Shown piece by piece: positions 23,389 through 31,476 of a stretch of DNA of 33,041 nt. Location of the stretch: NCBI GenBank assembly GCA_964550615.1, contig CAZKAB010000021.1:1-33041 (forward strand), in the 5' to 3' direction. Source of the DNA: M55B144 sp964550615. Its GTDB lineage: Bacteria; Bipolaricaulota; Bipolaricaulia; UBA7950; UBA9294. Within the stretch, counting starts at the first letter, position 1, and every line of letters begins with the position of its first letter. The notes under the pieces were generated by a model. It made no database searches. It was not told the origin of the DNA and saw only the letters and a program-made list of their open reading frames with translations. Made by a program: the position numbers and the translations under genes.

Positions 23389-25008
23389 ATGTTGCGCAAG
23401 TTCATCGTCGTCACCGGTGGGGTCATCTCCGGACTTGGAAAGGGAGTCATCGCCGCGTCAATCGGCCTCATGTTCAAGCTAAGCGGATATCGGGTCAGCC
23501 TACAAAAGATCGATCCCTACGTGAACCTAGACGCCGGCACAATGAACCCTTACGAGCATGGAGAGGTGTTCGTAACACACGACGGGAAGGAGACCGACCT
23601 CGACATCGGCCGATACGAACGCTTTCTCGACGAATCCCTTTCAGCCGTGAATTACATCACCACCGGCCAAGTGTACTGGAACGTCATTCGTCAAGAGCGA
23701 GCCGGCTCTTTCCTCGGCCAGACGGTGCAGGTTATTCCGCACATCACCAACGAGATCAAGCGTCTTATCAATCTACCCGTGGAGCAGGAAGGTGCGGAGA
23801 TCAGCGTTGTGGAAGTGGGAGGAACGGTGGGAGACATCGAGAGCCTTCCGTTTCTCGAAGCGTTGCGCCAGCTGAAGGACGATCTGCCTCCTGAAGATAC
23901 GTTTTTCATTCACCTTACTCTTCTGCCGCACCTGGCGAGCACGGATGAGATCAAGACGAAACCGACGCAGCACAGCGTCAAGGAGCTGCGCGCAATCGGC
24001 ATCCAGCCTGATGCCATTGTCGCCCGCTGCGACCGCTCTCTATCGGACTCCGTGAAGCGCAAGATCGCTTTGTTCTGCGACGTGCCGCAGGCAAACGTGA
24101 TTGAAGACCCGGATCTCCCGACAATATACGACGTTCCGCTGATGCTCATCGACCAAGGCGTGGACAGGCTTGTCGCCGCCGGCCTTAACCTCCCACCGCG
24201 CACGGTTGCCGCCGAGCGTTGGAGTGATCTTGTTTCCAGGATGCACAATCCTGAGAAGACAGTACGGATTGGCATCGTCGGCAAGTACGTCGAATTGCAG
24301 GATTCATACATCAGCATTCGAGAAGCGCTCGCACATGCCGGCACGCACCTCAACGCACGCGTGCATATCTCCTGGATCTCAGCTGAGGACATTGCAGGAA
24401 GCGGCGCGGAATCGTATCTAAACGAGGTCGACGGCCTATTGATTCCGGGAGGATTTGGCGATCGCGGCGTGGAGGGAAAAGTGGAGGCGGTGAAATACGC
24501 ACGCGATACCGGCCTTCCTTTCTTCGGAATCTGCCTAGGGCTGCAATGCGCAGTTATTGAATTCGCTCGCGCGAGTCTGGGTCTCAAGCGGGCAAACAGC
24601 GCCGAGTTCGACCCGGATACCCCTGATCCGGTGATCGACATCCTTCCCGATCAAACCAGAGTCACCGACAAGGGAGGAACGATGCGTCTGGGCGCCTATG
24701 AGGCAATCCTGCAACAAGGCACAATCAGCCGCGCCTGCTACGGCAGAGAGCGGATCCATGAGCGGCACCGGCACCGCTACGAGTTCAATCCTGTCTATCG
24801 AAAGGGGTTTGAAGAGGCGGGCATGCATGTGGCCGCTACGTCTCCCGACGGCCTCCTAACCGAAATCGTCGAACTGGATGGGCATCCATGGTTCGTGGGC
24901 GTTCAATTCCATCCGGAATTCCAGTCCCGCTTTCTCTCGCCGCATCCATTGTTCACCGGCTTTGTTCAGGCATGCATCGCACACGCATCTTCCTCATCGT
25001 CCTCCTAA
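23389..25008 (+). CDS. pyrG: CTP synthase (glutamine hydrolysing)
   Basis: This enzyme makes CTP from UTP with ATP and glutamine, the last step of pyrimidine nucleotide synthesis. The 539 aa protein has an N-terminal synthetase domain (KFIVVTGGVISGLGKG, KIDPYVNLDAGTMNPYEHGEVFV, GQTVQVIPHITNEIK, EVGGTVGDIES) and a C-terminal class I glutaminase domain with Cys382 (FGICLGLQ), His508 and Glu510 (FHPEFQSR). GGAGG precedes the ATG. The C-terminal run of serines is a by-product of overlap: the last 37 nt also encode the start and membrane anchor of the next gene in another frame. Confidence 0.98.
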   Translation: MLRKFIVVTGGVISGLGKGVIAASIGLMFKLSGYRVSLQKIDPYVNLDAGTMNPYEHGEVFVTHDGKETDLDIGRYERFLDESLSAVNYITTGQVYWNVIRQERAGSFLGQTVQVIPHITNEIKRLINLPVEQEGAEISVVEVGGTVGDIESLPFLEALRQLKDDLPPEDTFFIHLTLLPHLASTDEIKTKPTQHSVKELRAIGIQPDAIVARCDRSLSDSVKRKIALFCDVPQANVIEDPDLPTIYDVPLMLIDQGVDRLVAAGLNLPPRTVAAERWSDLVSRMHNPEKTVRIGIVGKYVELQDSYISIREALAHAGTHLNARVHISWISAEDIAGSGAESYLNEVDGLLIPGGFGDRGVEGKVEAVKYARDTGLPFFGICLGLQCAVIEFARASLGLKRANSAEFDPDTPDPVIDILPDQTRVTDKGGTMRLGAYEAILQQGTISRACYGRERIHERHRHRYEFNPVYRKGFEEAGMHVAATSPDGLLTEIVELDGHPWFVGVQFHPEFQSRFLSPHPLFTGFVQACIAHASSSSSS

Positions 25009-25763
25009 TCGGGGGGGCGATCACCGCCTGGGTTATCCTCTCCACGCATACACAGGAGCCGTCGCCGGAGACATCACAAGCACAGGGCGTTGCGCTATCC
25101 GGCTATGATAAGGACGGAAATGCCGCGTGGCACGTTACGGCAAAGACGGGACAAATGGAGGGCAATAACGGTACCCTGTCTGACGTATCGCTCAACTTCT
25201 TCTCGGACGACAAGACTGCACTTGCGGGTACATGCGACAGTCTTACATTCTCCGGGGATAAGGCGACACTCTACGGAAACGTAATCATCGAAGAGGGTGA
25301 TGGCGTTCGTCTCGCAACCGCCAGCGCAACGTGGAGCGAAGCAACACGAGACATCACGGCAGAGAATGTAGATATCACTTTGCAGTCCGCCTCGATCACT
25401 GCCCCGAGTTTCGTCTACGCGCTTGACAAGGGGCAGGTATCGCTTAGCGGCGGTGTGCACGCGGAACTCGCTAAGCCGTCTTCATTGACCGTAGACGGCG
25501 ATACGGCAAGCGAGAGCAATGGCCTTATTGCTGTTACAGGGAACGTGAAGGTGAAGATGACTGATGGCGACTTCTACTGTCCGCACCTCGAATACGACTC
25601 CAATTCCGGTGATAGCAGGCTTTCCGGCGGCGTAACGGGTTCGGTGGCGGCCGGAACAATAGAGGCCGGAACAATAACCGTTTCGCAAGAAGCGATCGTG
25701 GCTGGTGACGGGGTGCATGTCCGCCTCAATGACAGTTTCTTTGGAGGTTCGAATGGCTCTTGA
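24972..25763 (+). CDS. LptC-like LPS export protein, possibly fused to LptA/OstA-like repeats
   Basis: This 263 aa protein has one N-terminal membrane anchor (IFLIVLLIGGAITAWVIL), then a beta-rich periplasmic region. Residues about 35-175 fit the LptC pattern (SGYDKDGNAAWHVTAKTG..., a series of GNVIIE-like strands). Residues about 175-260 show further OstA/LptA-like strands (LIAVTGNVKVKMTDGDFYCPHLEYD). E. coli LptC is 191 aa, so this is longer, and no separate lptA is present. LptC and LptA form the periplasmic bridge that carries LPS from LptB2FG. The ATG at 24972 is the first start giving only the anchor; it overlaps pyrG by 37 nt. The stop overlaps lptB by 11 nt. Identity rests on fold pattern and on neighbouring lptB. 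Confidence 0.75.
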   Translation: MHRTRIFLIVLLIGGAITAWVILSTHTQEPSPETSQAQGVALSGYDKDGNAAWHVTAKTGQMEGNNGTLSDVSLNFFSDDKTALAGTCDSLTFSGDKATLYGNVIIEEGDGVRLATASATWSEATRDITAENVDITLQSASITAPSFVYALDKGQVSLSGGVHAELAKPSSLTVDGDTASESNGLIAVTGNVKVKMTDGDFYCPHLEYDSNSGDSRLSGGVTGSVAAGTIEAGTITVSQEAIVAGDGVHVRLNDSFFGGSNGS

Positions 25764-26457
25764 GGCGCACGAGCTCACAAAATGGTATACCGACCGTTGC
25801 GTCGTCGATCACCTTTCCCTGACCGTAGAGCCGGGGCGTATTATCGGATTGCTGGGTCCGAATGGGGCCGGAAAGACGACCACGTTCCACATGATGATCG
25901 GCTTCCTTGCAACAAGGAGCGGGAGGGTCCTTCTCGATGGCGCTGACATATCGAAGCTGCCCTTCTACAAACGCGCGCGGCTCGGTATCGGCTATCTGCC
26001 GCAAGAGCCGTCCGTGTTCACCCGTGCCAGCGTCGAAGACAACCTCAGCTTTGTGTTGGAATCATCGACCCATGCCGAGAAGAGATCCGACCTGTTGCGC
26101 GAGTTCGGACTGGCGCGGCTCCGAAAGCGCCGCGCCGGCAGCCTATCGGCCGGAGAGCGTCGTCGCCTGGAGATCGCACGTGCACTTGCCGCCTCTCCGT
26201 CGTTCATCCTCCTCGACGAGCCGTTTTCCGGTATCGATCCGATCTCGATTGCCGATCTGCAAGAGCACGTGCTCCGTTTGCGGGAGAGGAACATCGGATT
26301 GATCGTAACCGATCACAACGTGAGAGATACTCTGTCGATAACCGATTACGCATACTTGATGAATGAAGGCCGCATCATCACAGATGGAACGCCCGAGGAA
26401 ATCCTCACCGATCCGCTTGCGCGCCGTTTCTACCTGGGGGAGAGATTTCGGGCTTAG
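25753..26457 (+). CDS. lptB: LPS export ABC transporter ATP-binding protein LptB
   Basis: This 234 aa cytoplasmic ATPase powers LPS extraction from the inner membrane with LptF and LptG (not in the window). It shows Walker A GPNGAGKTTTFHMMIGF, the family-typical IGYLPQEPSVFTRASVEDNL, signature LSAGERRRLEIARAL (Ala replaces the usual second Gly-type residue), Walker B FILLDEPFSGIDP and the LptB-specific TDHNVRDTL. The C-terminus YLGERFRA is canonical. GGAGG (25743-25747) precedes the ATG at 25753. The 3' end overlaps the convergent lgt gene by 53 nt. Confidence 0.94.
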   Translation: MALEAHELTKWYTDRCVVDHLSLTVEPGRIIGLLGPNGAGKTTTFHMMIGFLATRSGRVLLDGADISKLPFYKRARLGIGYLPQEPSVFTRASVEDNLSFVLESSTHAEKRSDLLREFGLARLRKRRAGSLSAGERRRLEIARALAASPSFILLDEPFSGIDPISIADLQEHVLRLRERNIGLIVTDHNVRDTLSITDYAYLMNEGRIITDGTPEEILTDPLARRFYLGERFRA

Positions 26458-27247
26458 TCCGCACGTAGAGACGCCGCAGGATTATGAATCCTCCGAACCC
26501 AAAAATGAGGACCGCGCTGATCACGTGTGCCGCTCGGATCGGTCCGAGCCATAGGCTGTCCCCACGGGTGAAGCTGACAATCGAACGTGCAATCGAGTAG
26601 AGGATGAAATACAACGCCGTGATGAAGCCGTCCTTGTAGCCGCGTTTTCGTATCCGCCACAAGAGCGAGAATATCATGAGATTGAGAATCATCTCATAGA
26701 TCATCGATGGATGAGTCGCCTGCCCGGGATATGCCATCCCTGCCGGAGAATCGGCAGGGAAGTGGATGCCCCACGGAAGGTTGGTGGGAACACCGTATGC
26801 GTCGCCGTTCATCAAATTCCCGATACGTCCGATCGCCTGGCCAAGGATCAAGCTGGGGGCGATGACGTCCGTCAGTTGCCAGAACGGAATCCGTTTCACG
26901 CGCGTGAAGGCGTACACCGCCGCGATCCCCCCAATCACGCCACCATGGATCGCAAGTCCGCCTTGCCATATCTTAATGATGTCCGCAATGTGGCTGCCGT
27001 AGTATCCCCATTGGAAGACAACGTAGTATATCCGGGCCCCTATGATCGCCGCGGGAACCATCCATAACAGGAGATCAAGCAGATCGTCGGTGCTTATCGG
27101 ACGCCGCTTCTTGTCGCTGCCACACATCATGCCCTTTCGCCGTACTTCGCGGGAAATGAGCAGGAACCCGAGCGAGATGGCGATCACGTACATCAATCCG
27201 TAGTAGCGGATCGTAATTGAACCCAGCTTAAGAAGTATCGGATGCAT
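26405..27247 (-). CDS. lgt: Phosphatidylglycerol-prolipoprotein diacylglyceryl transferase
   Basis: This inner-membrane enzyme transfers diacylglycerol to the lipobox cysteine of prolipoproteins, the first step of lipoprotein maturation. The 280 aa protein has about seven membrane segments and the family signature GRIGNLMNGDAYG (Arg141, Asn144). His101 sits in WQGGLAIHGG and Arg72 in GARIYYV, matching residues essential in E. coli Lgt (His103 and Arg143). The ATG at 27247 has GAGGAA upstream. The C-terminal tail after the last helix (residues about 263-280) is encoded opposite the end of lptB. It diverges from lnt across only 35 nt. Confidence 0.96.
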   Translation of the reverse strand: MHPILLKLGSITIRYYGLMYVIAISLGFLLISREVRRKGMMCGSDKKRRPISTDDLLDLLLWMVPAAIIGARIYYVVFQWGYYGSHIADIIKIWQGGLAIHGGVIGGIAAVYAFTRVKRIPFWQLTDVIAPSLILGQAIGRIGNLMNGDAYGVPTNLPWGIHFPADSPAGMAYPGQATHPSMIYEMILNLMIFSLLWRIRKRGYKDGFITALYFILYSIARSIVSFTRGDSLWLGPIRAAHVISAVLIFGFGGFIILRRLYVRTKPEISPPGRNGAQADR

Positions 27248-27282
27248 GAATTCCTCTTACCCAGTGATATGATTACGAGTAT

Positions 27283-28752
27283 ATGCCAACGTTGTGGAAG
27301 AAGAAAGCCGTTCTCGCGATCGGAGCCGGCGCGGCGATGGCGCTTGCCATGCCTGGATTCCCTGTCGGTGCGTTGTCGCTTGTCGCACTCGTACCGCTCC
27401 TGTTCGCACTTGAAGAGGGAAATGGCTTCTTCCCAGGCGTGATCGCCGGCTTTGCCTTCTTTCTCGTCGATTTGCGCTGGCTATTCACCCTCACTCGTTT
27501 CACGCCGTTAGTTGTGCCGGGCGTGTTCCTGCTCGTCCTGTGTCTTTCAACCTATTTCGGCGTCTTCGGCCTAATCATTGCCTACGCAAGACGGAGATGG
27601 AAAGCAGATGGGGCATTCGTAATCGTGGTTCCAGTTCTGTTCACGCTTCTTGAGATCTTGCGGAACATCGGCCCGCTCGCGCTTGGATACTCTTCGCTAT
27701 ATCAGTCGCTCTACGCATACCCCAGGCTGATCCAGATCGTCGCCTACCTTGGTCCATGGAGCCTCACCGCCGCTATTGTATTCGTAAACACCGCTTTGTA
27801 CCTTGCCCTGCGCAGATGCCGCTTTGGATTCGCGCTGCTCGCAGTGGGTGCGATAGCCATACTCATATCCATCTCCTTCATCCCTGTCAAGACCGACGGC
27901 GTCAAGCTGGACGTCGGCATAGTTTCGTCGCGTGTTCCTCAGGAGGAGAAGCTCGATCAGAAGAGCCTGATGCCGCTCCTCAACAGGTATCTCGCGCTGG
28001 GGCGGCAGGCAGCGGCAACCGACCCGGACATGATCGTATTCCCAGAATCGATCCTCCCTGACTATATCTTGCGAGATGACCGGTTGTTGCCTCGCTTCGC
28101 CGATCTGGCGAGAACGACGGGCGCAAAGATACTCTTTGGAACGGGCGATTATCGCCGGGGGAAGATATACAACAGCGTAGTAACACTCTCGCCCGGGGGA
28201 GAGAACATGGGAAGCTATGACATGGTACATCCGGTTCCGTTCGGAGAGGTCATTCCCGGTCGCAGTCTTTGGGAGTCAATCGGCCTGAAGCGATTGGTCG
28301 ACTCGTTCTTGCCGGTGGAGCTAACGCCGGGTACTTCACACACGCCGGTCGACGGCATCGGTTCACCAATCTGCTTTGAGTCAATGCTCCCTGCGGCAAG
28401 CCGCGCATTCGCGGCTGGCGGGGCCACGTTGTTGGCAGTAGTAACAAATGATGCCTGGTTCGATGAAAGCTCGGAACTTCCCGCCCATTTCGCCGGCGCC
28501 GTGTTCTGCGCCGTATCGACACGCCGCTACCTCATACAAGCAGCGAACATGGGAATCTCGGGGGCGATCGATCCGCGCGGTCGGATAATGATCCAAACGC
28601 AGAAGGAGCAAGCAACAAGCGTCACAGTATCACGGTTGACCGCAAAGTCCATCTACACTCGTTTCGGCGACATCCCTCTCTACATCCTGTTCGTTGTTGG
28701 GTTGGCGATTGCCGTGATCATGGAAAGGAGAAACAGTCGTGTTGCCCACTAG
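27283..28752 (+). CDS. lnt: Apolipoprotein N-acyltransferase-like protein with altered catalytic Lys
   Basis: Lnt adds the third acyl chain to lipoproteins. This 489 aa protein has the expected layout: about seven N-terminal membrane segments (to about residue 205), a nitrilase domain (about 215-455) and a final membrane helix. Catalytic Glu255 (VFPESILP) and Cys364 (PICFES) are present, as is TNDAWF. The catalytic Lys, expected two residues after Tyr in the motif Y-x-K-x-H-x-V-P-F-G-E, is Met314 (YDMVHPVPFGE). The usual RAIE-type helix after NDAWF is also divergent (CAVSTRR). It may be a divergent, altered-mechanism or inactive acyltransferase. It is placed back to back with lgt. The ATG at 27283 lacks a clear ribosome-binding site. 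Note the Lys assignment is from remembered alignment with E. coli Lnt. Confidence 0.85.
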   Translation: MPTLWKKKAVLAIGAGAAMALAMPGFPVGALSLVALVPLLFALEEGNGFFPGVIAGFAFFLVDLRWLFTLTRFTPLVVPGVFLLVLCLSTYFGVFGLIIAYARRRWKADGAFVIVVPVLFTLLEILRNIGPLALGYSSLYQSLYAYPRLIQIVAYLGPWSLTAAIVFVNTALYLALRRCRFGFALLAVGAIAILISISFIPVKTDGVKLDVGIVSSRVPQEEKLDQKSLMPLLNRYLALGRQAAATDPDMIVFPESILPDYILRDDRLLPRFADLARTTGAKILFGTGDYRRGKIYNSVVTLSPGGENMGSYDMVHPVPFGEVIPGRSLWESIGLKRLVDSFLPVELTPGTSHTPVDGIGSPICFESMLPAASRAFAAGGATLLAVVTNDAWFDESSELPAHFAGAVFCAVSTRRYLIQAANMGISGAIDPRGRIMIQTQKEQATSVTVSRLTAKSIYTRFGDIPLYILFVVGLAIAVIMERRNSRVAH

Positions 28753-28776
28753 GGGCGGGGAGGCCTCCCCGCCCCT
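28751..28776. terminator. 26-bp perfect GC-rich palindrome between convergent genes, probable bidirectional terminator stem
   Basis: AGGGGCGGGGAGG (28751-28763) is followed directly by its exact complement (28764-28776). It includes the last two bases of the lnt TAG and ends 11 nt before the stop of the convergent lipoprotein gene. There is no T-run on either side, so it is not a classical intrinsic terminator; it could block read-through or stabilise both 3' ends. Confidence 0.6.
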
Positions 28777-28786
28777 CGGGCTGGTC

Positions 28787-30136
28787 CTACCGTTTTGCTG
28801 CTGGTATTACGTTGTTTGCTGATGTGGAGCTTGTGAGCTGTGTCACCAGGCCGGTTGTAAACGAGACCTTGTACAGGTTGTAGTTTCCTCCTGTCTCCTC
28901 GCGCACAAACACGAGGCCTGATTCATCCTCGAGCCAGTAGGGACAGAACTCGTCATCCGTCGATGAAATCGTCCCCGGCGTAACGGCGACTTCTCCCGCG
29001 GCGGTGAGCAGGCTGTTGACGTAGGCCTCCAGCGTCTGCGGACCCGTCCCGTCGGCGCCGACCACGTAGATGTTGATGGCTCCATCCTTGTCGGTGGAGA
29101 AGGCGATCAGCAAACCGTCCGGTGACCATGCGGGCTTCGATATCATACCGCTAGGCAGATTAAGTGGGGTGGTGGAGGCGCCGCTCATGTCCGGAGAGGC
29201 GTTCCCGTCGTTCCCAGAGGAATCGTACAGCGTGCTCAATACGCCGCCCGCAGTCCGCTTGATGATCGCACTGCCTCCATTCGTTACAGTGCCGTCATGC
29301 CTGGCACCGGAGACGAACACCATGTCGTCAGAGGTCGGCGAATACGCGGGGGCAATCGCCCACGATGGGCTTTGTGTCGTCAGCTTCGCTTGCGACGAGC
29401 CGTCGGCGTTCATCGTGTATATCTCCCACGTGGTCGATGAAGGTGTCTGCGCCGCGTTCGACGTGTAGGCGATCTTGCTCGCTTGATACGACCAACTCGG
29501 CTCGATCTGGTTCGACGGTGTCTGCGTGGTAAGCTGGTAATTGCTGCTGCCGCTAACGGTCATCTTCCAGATGTTCCAGCTCGTGCCATCTTCGGCCGCA
29601 TAAGCGACCATGTCGCGCAATCCCTTTATGAGGTCGGGGAACAGCTCATCATTGACCGTATTCAACACGACATTCGGCGTGCCTCCACCGGCCGACATGC
29701 GCCAGATGTCATAGTCGCCGCCCCGGTCGCTGGCAAAGGTGATCATCGCGCCGCCGATGGTGATCGTTACCGTATCCATACCGATCCGTCCGTCGTTGTC
29801 GGTGATCGTCAGCGTGGCTACGAACGCCCCGTCGGCGTTGTACTTATGCGAAAGCGCATCGGTGACGTCCGTGCCCGTGGCATGAGCTGTGCCGTCACCA
29901 TAATCCAGATCATAACTTGCAATCGTCCCATCAGGGTCGTTTGACCCGCTGATGTCGAAATCGACCGTGATCGGCACCTCTTCATCCGTAAATGGAGTAA
30001 AGACAAGAAGGGCAATCGGCGCCTGTCCGAAGAATCCCCGGCAGGCAGCGAGTCCCACCAGCAGGCCAATCATCAACAATGCTGTAATGAGGACCTTGTT
30101 TCTTCCTCGCGCAGCCGTGTTTCCCGTTGCAGGCAT
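28787..30136 (-). CDS. PKD-domain and TolB-like (PD40) beta-propeller lipoprotein
   Basis: This 449 aa surface or periplasmic lipoprotein has a basic N-terminus, a hydrophobic stretch and lipobox LAAC with Cys32, the target of the Lgt encoded nearby. Residues about 40-127 form a PKD-type Ig fold (FDISGSNDPDGTIASYDLDYGDG... ATLTITDNDG). The rest consists of repeated PD40/TolB blades (FASDRGGDYDIWRM, IAYTSNAAQTPSSTTWEIYTMNADG, IAFSTDKDGAINIYVVGADG, LVFVREETGGNYNLYKV). Such proteins usually bind proteins or glycans rather than catalyse. AAGGAGG lies 8 nt upstream of the ATG. It diverges from the ECF sigma gene across 208 nt, which makes it a candidate target of that factor. No function is assigned. 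Confidence 0.88.
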   Translation of the reverse strand: MPATGNTAARGRNKVLITALLMIGLLVGLAACRGFFGQAPIALLVFTPFTDEEVPITVDFDISGSNDPDGTIASYDLDYGDGTAHATGTDVTDALSHKYNADGAFVATLTITDNDGRIGMDTVTITIGGAMITFASDRGGDYDIWRMSAGGGTPNVVLNTVNDELFPDLIKGLRDMVAYAAEDGTSWNIWKMTVSGSSNYQLTTQTPSNQIEPSWSYQASKIAYTSNAAQTPSSTTWEIYTMNADGSSQAKLTTQSPSWAIAPAYSPTSDDMVFVSGARHDGTVTNGGSAIIKRTAGGVLSTLYDSSGNDGNASPDMSGASTTPLNLPSGMISKPAWSPDGLLIAFSTDKDGAINIYVVGADGTGPQTLEAYVNSLLTAAGEVAVTPGTISSTDDEFCPYWLEDESGLVFVREETGGNYNLYKVSFTTGLVTQLTSSTSANNVIPAAKR

Positions 30137-30344
30137 TTGTTCAACCTCCTTAACAGTAGACGCTCGATTCCCCCCATTAGGAGATCGCGCTTGTTGTCAG
30201 TCTACCTCGTTTACCCGTTCCTCTACCATGGACGGCGGCCAATGCGAATGGGCGGGTTCGTCCCGGAATGAGGTGATGGATGTCAACGACGAAACATTCC
30301 CCCGATAACGGGTGTATATTGATCTGGAGGAGGGACAAGATAGG
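30137..30344. other. 208-nt divergent intergenic region between lipoprotein and sigma factor genes
   Basis: It contains the AAGGAGG of the minus-strand lipoprotein gene and the AGGAGGG of the sigma gene. A convincing sigma70 promoter was not found in either direction. A GGAAC on the minus strand near 30216 is a possible ECF -35 remnant but lacks a well-spaced partner. Regulatory content is otherwise unresolved. Confidence 0.4.
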
Positions 30345-30905
30345 GTGTATCACGTTCAAGATGAGGTGAGTCTGTTGAGGGCTTCACTCGCTGGCGAAAC
30401 CGAGGCTTGGGGCGAGATTGTCGTCCGCTACAAGGACGCTGTTTTCGGCCTATGCTTAGGCTTCTTGCGCAACCGCGCCGACGCCGAAGACATTACACAT
30501 GATGCCTTCATCCGCGCATACGTAAACCTGAGGCGATACAAGTTGGATAAGAAGTTTTCTACCTGGTTGTTCACCGTGACATCTAACTTGTGCCGTAATC
30601 GTCTCCGCTATCGGAGATACCATCCGGTTGTTTCTCCCCCTGATCAGGTAAGCGGAGGGAACGATCCGGCGCACATAGTCGCCCGCGAAGATCGATCGGC
30701 GGCGGTGCGCGCGGCGATCGATCGGTTGCCTGCAAGCTACCGTTCTCCGATCGTTCTCCGCTACTACAACGAGCTTGCGTACAAGGAGATCGCCGAAATA
30801 CTTTCCCTCCCCGAGGGAACGATAAAGACGCGCATCCATCGAGGAAAGATGCTACTAAAACAGGTAATGGAAAAAGACGGGGTGATCCACTATGAGAGTG
30901 GATAA
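30345..30905 (+). CDS. ECF-family RNA polymerase sigma factor (SigW/RpoE-like)
   Basis: This 186 aa protein has the two conserved sigma domains only: region 2 (YKDAVFGLCLGFLRNRADAEDITHDAFIRAYVNLRRYKLDKKFSTWLFTVTSNL) and region 4 (LPASYRSPIVLRYYNELAYKEIAEILSLPEGTIKTRIHRGK), joined by a short linker with no region 3. It should redirect RNA polymerase to a small regulon, often envelope functions. GTG 30345 is preferred because AGGAGGG sits 10 nt upstream; GTG 30312 would add 11 residues. The last 14 nt overlap the next gene, which encodes a membrane protein in the usual anti-sigma position. Confidence 0.95.
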   Translation: MYHVQDEVSLLRASLAGETEAWGEIVVRYKDAVFGLCLGFLRNRADAEDITHDAFIRAYVNLRRYKLDKKFSTWLFTVTSNLCRNRLRYRRYHPVVSPPDQVSGGNDPAHIVAREDRSAAVRAAIDRLPASYRSPIVLRYYNELAYKEIAEILSLPEGTIKTRIHRGKMLLKQVMEKDGVIHYESG

Positions 30906-31476
30906 TCTAGATCAGTCGCTATCAGAAGCACTGCGCTACGAAGCGCAGGAAGAGTCGTACTGTATCGATCGGCTGGAAGAGAGGGTCGTTACAGAAATAG
31001 AAGGGCGCATCCCAAACGGGAACGTATTTGAGCTTCTTGGGAGGATGCTTGCCCCCACTCGGGGTGCGCGTATAGGCCAGCTGGCCACGGTCGGGTTGAC
31101 GGCCGTCTTGTTCCTGGCGCTGGGACTGTTCGTATCCAACAGGCTTCCCATCCCGAACAATTCTACCGGCGCCCCCGCAATAGCAAGCGGCATGCACGGC
31201 AACGGAAATGAAGTCCTGTTTGTCATGCCTGCACCAGGCGCGCACAGTGTGAGCGTAGTCGGAAACTTCAACGACTGGGAGGCAACACCTCTCACCGATA
31301 CCAACGATGATGGAATATGGACGGCACATATTCCTCTCCCTCCGGGCCGCTATGAATACGCATTTGTGGTTGATGGCCGTTGGTGGGGACAAGACCCACT
31401 TGCCGATGAATATGTGCGTAGCTTCGGAGAATACAACTCGGTGCGTTACGTAGGCCAGGCAGGCGATGGGGCATGA
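30892..31476 (+). CDS. Membrane protein with C-terminal CBM48-like (AMPK glycogen-binding type) domain, candidate anti-sigma factor
   Basis: This 194 aa protein has a cytoplasmic acidic/helical segment (residues 1-60), one membrane helix (about 62-82), a linker, and an outward domain (about 105-187). The last has FVMPAPGAHSVSVVGNFNDWEATPL and GRYEYAFVVDGRWWGQDP, hallmarks of isoamylase N-terminal/CBM48 domains. Aromatic Trp129 and Trp164 match sugar-contacting positions of the AMPK beta domain, but the Lys found there is Ala157. No zinc-finger anti-sigma motif (HxxxCxxC) is present. Overlap with the sigma gene (14 nt) and the single-pass topology suggest, by position, that it restrains the sigma factor. 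The function is inferred from context. Confidence 0.8.
   Translation: MRVDNLDQSLSEALRYEAQEESYCIDRLEERVVTEIEGRIPNGNVFELLGRMLAPTRGARIGQLATVGLTAVLFLALGLFVSNRLPIPNNSTGAPAIASGMHGNGNEVLFVMPAPGAHSVSVVGNFNDWEATPLTDTNDDGIWTAHIPLPPGRYEYAFVVDGRWWGQDPLADEYVRSFGEYNSVRYVGQAGDGA

Noticed and set aside
30190..30225. ECF-type promoter (GGAAC near 30216, minus strand) for the lipoprotein gene
   Set aside because: The only CTGA-like -10 partner is too close (about 13-14 nt) for normal ECF spacing, so it was not listed as a promoter.
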